From Muribaculaceae bacterium (GTDB lineage Bacteria; Bacteroidota; Bacteroidia; Bacteroidales; Muribaculaceae), in the NCBI GenBank assembly GCA_009775225.1, contig VSPE01000083.1, positions 1 through 8,745 of the forward strand: a DNA stretch of 8,745 bases, written 5' to 3'. Below the pieces are notes generated by a model that saw nothing but the letters and a program-made list of their open reading frames with translations, did not search any database and was not told the origin of the DNA. Within the stretch, counting starts at the first letter, position 1, and the number at the start of each line of letters is the position of its first letter. Position numbers and translations under genes: made by a program. Below are positions 1-5,427 of this stretch, in pieces.

Positions 1-89
1 ACCATAACCCCGACAATACCGGCCATGATTATCAAAATCACGACTAACGACCAACATATAATCCGTATGTATTTACGCCTTGCAGTCAT
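1..89 (-). CDS. Partial N-terminus of a membrane-anchored protein, runs off the left edge
   Basis: The minus strand opens at an ATG at 89 and stays open to the window edge: 29 full codons, starting MTARRKYIRIICW. A short basic stretch (RRKYIR) is followed by about 20 hydrophobic residues (roughly 11-29), the pattern of an N-terminal signal anchor or single membrane segment with the N-terminus inside. The start is supported by an exact ATGA overlap with the stop of the preceding gene (86-89), the same arrangement seen at the two other junctions of this run. The family cannot be told from 29 residues. It is very likely the fourth cistron of the minus-strand operon. Confidence 0.6.
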   Translation of the reverse strand, partial: MTARRKYIRIICWSLVVILIIMAGIVGVM

Positions 90-475
90 TGTGGATATAT
101 CTTGTGCTTTATAAACCCCAATAAGAGGGCAAACGGAAATGAAAATAATGCGAAGCCGATTATAAACATAATCGTCCAACCACTGACTGACGGATCCCAA
201 ACTCCAAACAATATAGAGCCTACAAAATACGTCACAACCGACATTACATATATTCTTAGCCAAAGTTGGCCAACTTTCTTTGCTGGTGTAATCAGCCATC
301 CGGCAATACCTCCAATACCCCAGCACAAGATTATCACAGCGGCTATCCAATAACAGTCAAACCAACTCACCTGCGCCATTCCATACCAAATTGTGGCAGC
401 CAATAAGAATACTAAAAGGCCACACAGCAATGACATTCCAAAGAAACGTCCGAAATATTTATCTGTTAGTTTCAT
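86..475 (-). CDS. Small four-helix integral membrane protein, unknown function
   Basis: This is a 129-residue protein made almost entirely of hydrophobic helices, at roughly residues 11-33, 40-62, 73-92 and 99-122. Short polar loops separate them (a Pro-Ala-Lys-Lys loop near 64-67, a Trp-Asp-Pro turn near 93-95), and the C-terminus is basic (KHK). There are no obvious catalytic motifs, so it is predicted only as an inner-membrane protein. Its ATG overlaps the stop of the upstream gene by four bases (ATGA, 472-475), and its own stop overlaps the next start the same way. That argues for translational coupling and for a shared job with the neighbours. I do not recognise the family. Confidence 0.75.
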   Translation of the reverse strand: MKLTDKYFGRFFGMSLLCGLLVFLLAATIWYGMAQVSWFDCYWIAAVIILCWGIGGIAGWLITPAKKVGQLWLRIYVMSVVTYFVGSILFGVWDPSVSGWTIMFIIGFALFSFPFALLLGFIKHKIYPQ

Positions 476-897
476 TCGTTAATGGATTTAAGGTTAGTAA
501 AATGGTATGTATATTTGAGGCTATATTGTCGCAATAGGGCTTCTCCAAGTAAAACTTCATGTAATTGGAGATTTTTATTCTTGCTGGGAAAATCACGATA
601 ACTGATATATACATCTTTACCTATAATGCTGTCAAGAGTAGGCTTGCAATCTTCGGCTCTGATAGAAATGGTTTCTTCAGCGGATTCATCCAATCCTGAT
701 ATTTCCAACGCGACATACGACCCCCATGCTCCCTGATCCTCGAAATATAATTCCGCTGATACATGACCGTTAAGATATTCTTGAACTGGAGGAGGCAAAG
801 GTCGAGTGCTGGCAAGATGAAGCCCAATCATGAATATTGCCAAAAAGACAACAAAACATATTGTCAAAGAATATATTATAATGCGACCTATTTTCAT
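472..897 (-). CDS. Membrane-anchored protein with an exported soluble domain, unknown function
   Basis: This is a 141-residue protein starting MKIGRIIIYSL. A short basic N-terminus precedes one hydrophobic segment (about residues 7-27), then a Pro-rich linker (TRPLPPP, about 31-37) and a polar domain of about 100 residues that is probably outside the inner membrane. No lipobox Cys is present after the helix, so a signal anchor is more likely than a lipoprotein. I prefer the start at 897 over an in-frame ATG at 915: it overlaps the preceding stop as ATGA, follows a good Shine-Dalgarno (GGAGG, about 8 bases upstream), and puts the basic residues directly before the helix. A strong Shine-Dalgarno is unusual for Bacteroidales. 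The function is unknown. Confidence 0.7.
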   Translation of the reverse strand: MKIGRIIIYSLTICFVVFLAIFMIGLHLASTRPLPPPVQEYLNGHVSAELYFEDQGAWGSYVALEISGLDESAEETISIRAEDCKPTLDSIIGKDVYISYRDFPSKNKNLQLHEVLLGEALLRQYSLKYTYHFTNLKSINE

Positions 898-1121
898 GGC
901 TTGCCTCCTTTCCAATTTCTTGATTGTTGGTTAAGGCAGTAGCGGCAGCGGAGCGGACAGCCGTGGAAAGCGACAAGCGTAGTCACACCATCGCCGTCGG
1001 TGGAGAGGCGATGACGGGAGATGCCAATTATTTTTGCTCGGTCGGGAGGCATTGCTGTCGGATCGGCATAAGAGCCTATCGCAAAGTTAATAAGAATATT
1101 TGACATTAGGGTGGTTTGCAC
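894..1121 (-). pseudogene. Truncated radical-SAM activating-enzyme-like protein (N-terminal fragment)
   Basis: The 75-residue frame contains IIGISRHRLSTDGDGVTTLV followed by HGCPLRCRYCLN. The CxxxCxxC at residues 55-62 (C55, C59, C62) is the radical-SAM [4Fe-4S] cluster motif. The preceding Thr-Asp-Gly-x-Gly-Val-Thr-Thr-Leu-Val is typical of glycyl-radical activating enzymes and of the small radical-SAM pair proteins found on Bacteroidales mobile elements (from memory). Such enzymes are usually about 180-300 residues. Here the frame stops 13 residues after the last Cys, so the SAM-binding barrel is missing and it cannot be a working enzyme. The stop overlaps the next start (ATGA, 894-897). 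The fragment was probably joined to an unrelated operon at about 920-935. The start is uncertain (1121 or 1106). Confidence 0.7.
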
Positions 1122-1312
1122 GCATAAAAATCACCGTTATATCCTGACAGATGATGATTTATGAATAAAAAGGTACTGGAGGCGGTAACTTGTCTTTGAT
1201 TACTTGCGGCTTCTGCGTCCGTTGGTTTTTCGCTACGAAGTAACGGCGGGCGGTGACGCCGGCAAGCGACCGCCTCCGGCTTGGCTGCATGAAAAAATCC
1301 GGCAGCCTTCCA

Positions 1313-1329
1313 CGATTTGTGCCAAATCG
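1313..1329. repeat. 17-base palindrome over the -33 box, possible operator or RNA hairpin
   Basis: CGATTTG-TGC-CAAATCG is a perfect 7-bp inverted repeat with a 3-base centre. Its left arm contains the candidate -33 box (TTTG, 1316-1319), and it lies 157 bases before a parB-like start. ParB-family proteins commonly bind palindromes near their own genes, so an autoregulatory operator or parS-like site is possible. As RNA it would form a tight hairpin if transcription started further upstream. Confidence 0.4.
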
Positions 1330-1346
1330 GGTATTCCGTATTTTTT
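1316..1346 (+). promoter_or_regulatory. Candidate Bacteroides-type promoter for the parB-like gene
   Basis: TTTG at 1316-1319 matches the Bacteroides -33 box. After 19 bases, TATTTTTT at 1339-1346 matches seven of eight positions of the -7 box TAnnTTTG. The spacing is within the usual 19-21. Transcription would then start near 1352, giving a leader of about 135 bases. The missing final G and the T-run make this a weaker call than the tetQ promoter. Confidence 0.4.
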
Positions 1347-1418
1347 CACTTGCCACACTTGCCTTGCGCCCCCTGTGCCCTCCGTCTTGATTGTATCGAA
1401 AAAATCCCCCGGACGCGA

Positions 1419-1434
1419 GAAGCCACAAGGCTTC
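1419..1434 (+). promoter_or_regulatory. Hairpin before the A-rich start region (copy A)
   Basis: GAAGCC-ACAA-GGCTTC is a perfect 6-bp stem with a 4-base loop, followed directly by AAACAAAAGGG and an A-rich stretch up to the ATG at 1486. A related hairpin at 5132-5148 keeps the pairing through a paired base change. No T-run follows, so it is not an intrinsic terminator. Confidence 0.5.
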
Positions 1435-1485
1435 AAACAAAAGGGAAAAAAACAAAAAAACTCAAACATCTAAAACCCTCAAATT

Positions 1486-3447
1486 ATGAAAGCAACAGCA
1501 ATTCAGACCAACACCGCAAACGTACAGGAAGCCACAATCTCCCTCGCTCTCATTCAGCCGAGCAACTACAACCCCCGTAAGAATTTCGACGAGCAGAGCC
1601 TCACCGAACTCGCTGACTCTATCAGCCGTCAAGGTATTCTCCACGCGATAGGTGTGCGACCAATCGCCGGCACCGACCGCTACGAAATCGTGTATGGCGA
1701 GCGAAGATACCGCGCCTCCCTCATAGCAGGGAAAGAGGACATCAAGGCAACCGTCTATACCGACCTTTCCGATGATGAAGCCGAGGAAAAGGCTATTGCG
1801 GAGAACCTGCACCGTCAGGACATCACGCCTATGGAAGAAGCCGACACGTTAAAGGCTGCAATCGACAGCGGACGCTACGACTATGCCACACTCGCCACGC
1901 AGATAGGCAAAAGCGAGGCATATATCCGCACCCGAATAAAGCTCACAAACCTCATTCCCGAAATCGCACGGCTGATTGACACCAAGGAAATCACGGTGGC
2001 GGTGGCAACCGAAATAAGCCGTTACGGAGTTGACATACAGACCGATGTTTTCAACTCGCACCTCAAAGACGGTGTGACCTACAATAATTGGCGTGGCATG
2101 AACGCCTCAAATGTGGCTCGGCTCATTGAGCAGAACTACACCACCGACCTTAGCCGTTACCGCTTCGACAAATCGGCGTGTGCCTCATGCCCTTTCAACA
2201 CCATAAATCTTCTGCTGTTCTGCGAGGACGGCTGTGAGGGCAACTGCTCCAATCCCTCTTGTCTCCGAGAGAAGCACATCGGCTATCTCACTGACAAGGC
2301 GGTTGAAATGCTGAACGAACACCCAACCGCCAATTTCTGCCACTCCGAATATGACCTAAACGAGAGGGTAAACGCACTGCTGACTGAAATGGGCTATGAC
2401 ATCGAAAAGCTCAGTGGCTATCTGGCACCATACCCCTGCGAACCTATCGCACCCCAATCCGACCGCTTCGACACCGAGGAAGAATATGCCGAGGCAGTAA
2501 AGGCATACGAGGGCAGAGTGAAAGCACATAGGGAAAAGTGTGCCGACATCACGACAAAAGCCGAGGCAGGAGAAATCTCACTCTACATCACAATCGGGCG
2601 CAATGATGTGACACTCGGATATATGGCTGTAACTGCCAAACCGAGCGAGAACGCCAACAATCCGAAAGCCGAAATCGCCAAGTTGGAGGCAAAGGATAAA
2701 CGCAACAAGGAGATAGCCGTGGAGCGTACAATCGAGGACACAAAGAAGAAAATCCTTGAAGCCGACATCACCGAGACAAAGTTCTCGCAGGACGAGGACA
2801 AGATGATATATTTCTTCCTGCTCTCATCGCTCCGCAAAGAGCATTACGAAGCCGTCGGACTGACCGACCGCAAATCTCACAGCGCACTCAACGACAGCGA
2901 GAAAATGACAATCATCGCCAATCTCAACGCCAAGACAAAGGCGATAATCCGCAGGGATTTTCTGATTGACAATTTCAAGGGTGCGTATCGTGACAACGCT
3001 ATCGCCGACCTCCTGCTCTCATTCGCCAAGAAGCATATGCCGGAAGAACTCGCCAACATCGAAGCCGAGTACAACGATGTTTATGAGAAGCGACACCAAC
3101 GTATAGAGGAACGCAAGGCTCTACTCGCCAAAGATACCGAACCCGAACCAACCGAGCCGGAAGCCGAGGGCGCACCCGAAGAAGAAACCGTGCCGGAGGC
3201 AGAACTCACCACGGAAGAAACCGCTCCCGACACCACCGAAGTAGAGACCACACCCGAAGCCGAGGTTGCACCCGAAGCCGAGGACACACCACAAGAACCT
3301 ATGCCGGAAGCTGAATCTACCACGGAAGAAGCCACTCCCGATATTTCCGAGGCAGAGACCGAGGCTATCCAATACGAACCAACGGAAGAAGAAGCCGAAG
3401 CGATACTGACCGAAGAAGAAAGGTACTGCGAAGAAGCTGTTGCATAA
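1486..3447 (+). CDS. ParB/RepB/Spo0J-family partition-like protein with Cys cluster and acidic tail
   Basis: The protein has 653 residues. The N-terminal ParB/sulfiredoxin-like domain (about 15-120) shows the nucleotide-binding motifs: NPRKNFDEQSL (29-39), GERRYRAS (71-78) and ENLHRQDITPMEEA (106-119). A helix-turn-helix follows (about 133-156, LATQIGKSEAYIRTRIKL). Residues 232-259 hold six Cys (232, 235, 246, 250, 254, 259), resembling the CxxCP...C.DP.C block of mobile-element ParB-like proteins and probably binding metal. Residues 350-545 form a charged, helical region. The tail (about 546-653) is low-complexity Glu/Pro/Thr with an internal repeat. ParB proteins are CTP-dependent DNA clamps acting in segregation. 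Chromosomal ParB is about 300 residues, so this is a long element-borne variant. No ParA gene is visible here. Confidence 0.9.
   Translation: MKATAIQTNTANVQEATISLALIQPSNYNPRKNFDEQSLTELADSISRQGILHAIGVRPIAGTDRYEIVYGERRYRASLIAGKEDIKATVYTDLSDDEAEEKAIAENLHRQDITPMEEADTLKAAIDSGRYDYATLATQIGKSEAYIRTRIKLTNLIPEIARLIDTKEITVAVATEISRYGVDIQTDVFNSHLKDGVTYNNWRGMNASNVARLIEQNYTTDLSRYRFDKSACASCPFNTINLLLFCEDGCEGNCSNPSCLREKHIGYLTDKAVEMLNEHPTANFCHSEYDLNERVNALLTEMGYDIEKLSGYLAPYPCEPIAPQSDRFDTEEEYAEAVKAYEGRVKAHREKCADITTKAEAGEISLYITIGRNDVTLGYMAVTAKPSENANNPKAEIAKLEAKDKRNKEIAVERTIEDTKKKILEADITETKFSQDEDKMIYFFLLSSLRKEHYEAVGLTDRKSHSALNDSEKMTIIANLNAKTKAIIRRDFLIDNFKGAYRDNAIADLLLSFAKKHMPEELANIEAEYNDVYEKRHQRIEERKALLAKDTEPEPTEPEAEGAPEEETVPEAELTTEETAPDTTEVETTPEAEVAPEAEDTPQEPMPEAESTTEEATPDISEAETEAIQYEPTEEEAEAILTEEERYCEEAVA
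3193..3363 (+). repeat. Imperfect internal repeat in the acidic tail of the ParB-like protein
   Basis: Two 60-base units (3193-3252 and 3304-3363, offset 111 bases = 37 codons) encode PEAELTTEETAPDTTEVET and PEAESTTEEATPDISEAET. The period is a whole number of codons, so copy number can change without breaking the frame. The tail as a whole is Glu/Pro/Thr-rich and probably disordered. Confidence 0.7.
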
Positions 3448-3494
3448 AGCGACAAGCCCCTATGTTTGAGCAAGCCACCCCATGCCGAGAGAGG

Positions 3495-3602
3495 CGCGGG
3501 GCGGCTTTTGCTCGTCCCCTCCCAAAAGCCGCCTCTTTGGAAAACAACAAAGCCCCCGACTCACGCCGGGAGCTTATTGTCTTAGTCCACGGAGCTGTTA
3601 TC
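3495..3602. repeat. Direct repeat copy 1 (about 108 bp) with conserved stem-loop
   Basis: This segment matches 7226-7334 in the same orientation at close to 90% by eye; the first 38 bases are identical and differences concentrate near 3585-3592. It starts 47 bases after the parB-like stop and ends exactly where the minus-strand dehydrogenase stops. It contains GCGGCTTTTG (3501-3510) and CAAAAGCCGC (3523-3532), a perfect 10-bp stem (11 with G3500-C3533) around a 12-base loop. With only CTCTTT after the stem it is a weak terminator candidate. Short frames inside it are not convincing genes. Confidence 0.85.
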
Positions 3603-4286
3603 ACATAAAATGTTTGAGAACCCAATTAATAATACGCCATCGAGTGGTGACTATTTTGAGTGTTTTCTTATGGGATATAGCGTTAATAATCTTATTGGTA
3701 ACTTTATCTAGCGGCATAACCCAAAACAAACCTTCTCCCTTTGCCATTCTTGTGTTGACAAGTCCTGGGCGTATCTCAGTAACTACAACAGTAGTTCCCT
3801 TTGATTTTTGCTGGAGTGATTTTGTATAGTTTATCTGAAATGCTTTTGATGCACTGTAAGACGGAGCCATGGGAGTCGGTTGCAATCCTCCAACGGAGGT
3901 TATGGTAACGAGATGTCCTGATTTTTGGTCCTCAAAAATTTTGTAGATTGAGTCAATCGCATTAGTCCATCCATTCACATTCACTGAGAGGGTTGCGAGT
4001 TCAGTTGACAATTCCAATTTTGGATTGAGTTCTCCAACTCCGGCACAAATTATTGCCATATCCAGATGTCCAAATTTCGACATTATTTTTTCAGCATAAA
4101 ATCAAACGAAGACAAGTCTGCAATATCACACTGAAAGGCAACAGTATTGTCCGTATTGTCTTGAATTTGTTTTTGTAGGATTTCATTCCGTCTGCCGGTA
4201 ATGGCAACAATATTACCCGTTGTGGAGTAATGCTTCCACAACTCATATCCTATGCCTGATGTCGCACCTATGATAAGAATATTCAT
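3601..4286 (-). pseudogene. Short-chain dehydrogenase/reductase, split by a -1 frame change
   Basis: Two minus-strand frames make one protein. The first (4286-4083, 67 residues) starts MNILIIGATSGIG, the Rossmann NAD(P) loop, with GRR (31-33), suggesting NADP(H), and CDIAD (53-57). It ends LKK-stop. The second (4083-3601, 160 residues) carries ICAG (a variant of NNAG), VNVNG, the catalytic Ser in ITSVGG, the YSASK catalytic pair (Tyr76, Lys80) and RPGLVNT. At the joint the DNA reads CTG-AAAAAA-TAATG: a -1 shift on the A6 run, or one extra A, restores a 229-residue protein of normal SDR length. The catalytic residues are intact, so this is a recent frameshift, a recoding site, or a coupled pair (TAATG). 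The region is more AT-rich than its neighbours. The C-terminus ends at the repeat edge and may be slightly short. The substrate is unknown. Confidence 0.75.
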
Positions 4287-4306
4287 TTCTATAATGTCAG
4301 TTTAGG

Positions 4307-4342
4307 AATAATCAAATCAATGCACTGCCATGTTTGATTATT
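4307..4342. repeat. 10-bp inverted repeat upstream of the dehydrogenase gene
   Basis: AATAATCAAA (4307-4316) and TTTGATTATT (4333-4342) are perfect inverted repeats separated by 16 bases, 21 bases upstream of the minus-strand start at 4286. The position suits an operator or a leader hairpin. I found no convincing Bacteroides promoter beside it (the nearest -7 match, TTGATTTG on the minus strand, has no -33 box at the right spacing). Confidence 0.45.
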
Positions 4343-4499
4343 TACAACTGACTCCAATATGCAGGGAGTTAAACGTCTATCAATAGTAAAATTAGCAATA
4401 AAATTTGAGATACGATCTATTGCAGCTTATAAATAATTCTCGTTACAGTTGAAAAATTATGTTTATAGTTGTCTGTGGAGACTGGTAGATTCGCAAGCC

Positions 4500-4915
4500 G
4501 TGGCGACAGGAGCGTGAGGCAGTGCGCCGGGCGTATTGCCTCTCACAACCTTATCACCACCGCTTGCTCCCAAATGATGTGATAATTTAGGCGATAAGCC
4601 GTGTCAGTGGCTCGCGGATCCAAAGGCACGGCACATCGCCTTGTGGTGTTTACCGGTTGCCCGACTGATTCCGTGTTTCACACCGATTCAGCTTCGGGCA
4701 GTTCTGATTTTGGATATGATGTCCGGCAGAAGCCGGAGGCGGCTACAACGCCAGAGCAAAGCGAGGGCAAGCCTTCGCTCGACTCTCGCGCTGCCGCCTG
4801 TCTTTAGAACAGCTGTCTGCAAACGAAGACTGAGGCCGCTTCAAGGCTGACACTTTGAAACGGCAAAGGTCAACGGTGGCCGGTTCTTTCCCTTGAAGAT
4901 TTTGAGCCTCGGCAG
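4500..4915 (+). ncRNA. Candidate large structured non-coding RNA (strand inferred)
   Basis: This GC-rich stretch has no supportable gene but holds consecutive well-formed stem-loops. (a) GAGGCA/TGCCTC, 4516-4521/4537-4542. (b) AGGCGAT/ATCGCCT (4589-4595/4635-4641) stacked through a 2x2 internal loop on GCCGTG/CACGGC (4598-4603/4627-4632). (c) TGCCCGA/TCGGGCA (4658-4664/4694-4700), then CTGA/TCAG and GTGT-TTC-ACAC. (d) TCCGGC-AGAA-GCCGGA, 4722-4737. (e) GGCGGC/GCCGCC (4738-4743/4793-4798) enclosing AGCGAGGGC/GCCTTCGCT (4760-4779). (f) CTGAGGC/GCCTCGG (4830-4836/4906-4912) enclosing CTTCAAGG/CCTTGAAG (4839-4846/4891-4898), with an inner GGTCA/TGGCC. Internal loops, bulges and G-T pairs suit RNA better than protein-bound DNA. 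The plus strand is inferred from the downstream leader and genes. I cannot match it to a named RNA class. Confidence 0.5.
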
Positions 4916-5186
4916 GGACAGGCGTTTTGGCGTGCGAATTTACTGCGTCCTGGAGGAACGTCAAGTGACGCTGCGCTTGTGGTCGGCGTCCGCACTCGTG
5001 AGCCTCCGCAAATTCTTCTCGTGCCTCAAACAATTTGGGTATCCCTCGCTTGCCACTGACTACACACTTGCCTTATCCTCCCTTATGGCCGCAGTTGTGG
5101 GACTGCACGAAAAACGGCCAGCCCTGCCGGAGAAGCTCAAAGAGCTTCAAACAAAAGGGAAAAAATTAACTCAAAATCAAAAAACA
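4916..5186 (+). promoter_or_regulatory. Non-coding leader of the small-gene operon (copy B)
   Basis: This stretch continues the structured region and ends in a leader related to the one before the parB-like gene: GGGTATCCC, CTTGCCAC, ACACTTGCCTT, a 7-bp hairpin GAAGCTC-AAA-GAGCTTC (5132-5148), then AAACAAAAGGGAAAAAA and an A-rich run to the ATG at 5187. An open frame from 4893 runs in phase with the 71-residue gene, but its upstream part covers these structured and repeated leader elements and looks like untranslated sequence. CAAATT/AATTTG (5009-5014/5032-5037) sits where the leader-A palindrome lies. I could not find a good promoter match. Confidence 0.5.
5132..5148 (+). promoter_or_regulatory. 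Hairpin before the A-rich start region (copy B)
   Basis: GAAGCTC-AAA-GAGCTTC is a perfect 7-bp stem 38 bases upstream of the ATG at 5187. Compared with copy A (1419-1434), the sixth pair is T-A in place of C-G, so the sequence changed while pairing was kept. The bases after the stem (AAACAAAAGGGAAAAAA) are the same in both leaders. Confidence 0.5.
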
Positions 5187-5402
5187 ATGGCAAAATTCAG
5201 AGTAAGAACAGAGTACATATTCACTGGCTTCTTCGACATAGAGGCTGAAAACGCGGCACAGGCAAGGGAGTATGTTGAAAAACACTGCGGATTGGTTATA
5301 GGCAGTGACATACATTCCACATTACCTGATGATGAAGTAAACTGGGAGTTCCCGGTTCACCCTGACACAAAAATTGGCGAGACCACAAGAATTAAACCGT
5401 AG
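5187..5402 (+). CDS. Small hypothetical protein (71 aa)
   Basis: The protein starts MAKFRVRTEYIFTGFFDIEAENAAQAREYVEKHCG. A predicted beta strand, a helix (about 22-34) and a second strand suggest a small alpha/beta fold. The pattern of an N-terminal strand followed by ENAAQAREYV resembles short accessory-element proteins of Bacteroidales, but I cannot name a family. I chose the start at 5187 over a longer frame opening at 4893 because the ATG follows the A-rich region also found before the parB-like gene, and because the upstream sequence is repeated, hairpin-rich leader. It is the first gene of a probable five-gene operon; the next start lies 25 bases after its stop. Confidence 0.7.
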   Translation: MAKFRVRTEYIFTGFFDIEAENAAQAREYVEKHCGLVIGSDIHSTLPDDEVNWEFPVHPDTKIGETTRIKP

Positions 5403-5427
5403 TAAAACACTCAAACATCAAAAGACT

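Larger units (their letters stand above)
1200..1485 (+). promoter_or_regulatory. Structured leader upstream of the parB-like gene
   Basis: No credible gene lies between 1122 and 1485; frames found there lack family features and overlap on both strands. The stretch is rich in inverted repeats: CCGTT/AACGG (1219-1223/1242-1246) enclosing TTCG-CTA-CGAA (1229-1239), GGCGGT/ACCGCC (1249-1254/1269-1274), GGCTGC/GCAGCC (1283-1288/1302-1307), a 7-bp palindromic stem at 1313-1329 and GAAGCC-ACAA-GGCTTC at 1419-1434. The last is followed by an A-rich run leading to the ATG, as is usual for translation starts in Bacteroidales. Parts match the leader at about 5009-5186 (GGGTATTCC / GGGTATCCC, CTTGCCAC, ACACTTGCCTT, then CTTCAAACAAAAGGGAAAAAA). 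It is probably a structured 5' UTR plus promoter. Confidence 0.55.

Noticed and set aside
1204..1473. Overlapping frames on both strands in the 1122-1485 gap
   Set aside because: Frames on both strands are of similar length and lack any family signature; the region is explained better as a structured leader.
3081..3473. Serine-rich minus-strand frame (130 residues) opposite the parB tail
   Set aside because: It is the antisense image of the Glu/Pro/Thr-rich repeats; low complexity keeps the opposite frames open.
3495..3540. Intrinsic terminator in repeat copy 1 (and the same in copy 2)
   Set aside because: The stem is good, but only CTCTTT follows and the minus strand has no T-run, so terminator function is possible but not supported enough to annotate as such.
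3482..3829. Open frame of 115 residues across repeat copy 1 and the dehydrogenase 3' end
   Set aside because: It reads through the non-coding repeat and antisense to a clear SDR domain; similar short frames arise in repeat copy 2 simply because the DNA is repeated.
4419..4451. Plus-strand promoter for the structured RNA (ATTG, 21 bases, TACAGTTG)
   Set aside because: It has one mismatch in each box and lies in AT-rich sequence where such matches are common; kept only as a position to test.
4743..5033. Minus-strand frame of 96 residues in the GC-rich region
   Set aside because: Its composition is set by the hairpin-rich GC sequence, with no recognisable domain, and it conflicts with the stem-loop structure and the leader repeat.
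4500..5160. Group II intron or CRISPR array in the repeat-rich GC region
   Set aside because: No reverse transcriptase/maturase frame, no recognisable domain V, and no regularly spaced identical repeats.
4893..5186. N-terminal extension of the 71-residue gene back to an ATG at 4893
   Set aside because: The extension covers leader elements shared with the parB-like leader and a conserved hairpin, and the ATG at 5187 has the expected A-rich upstream.
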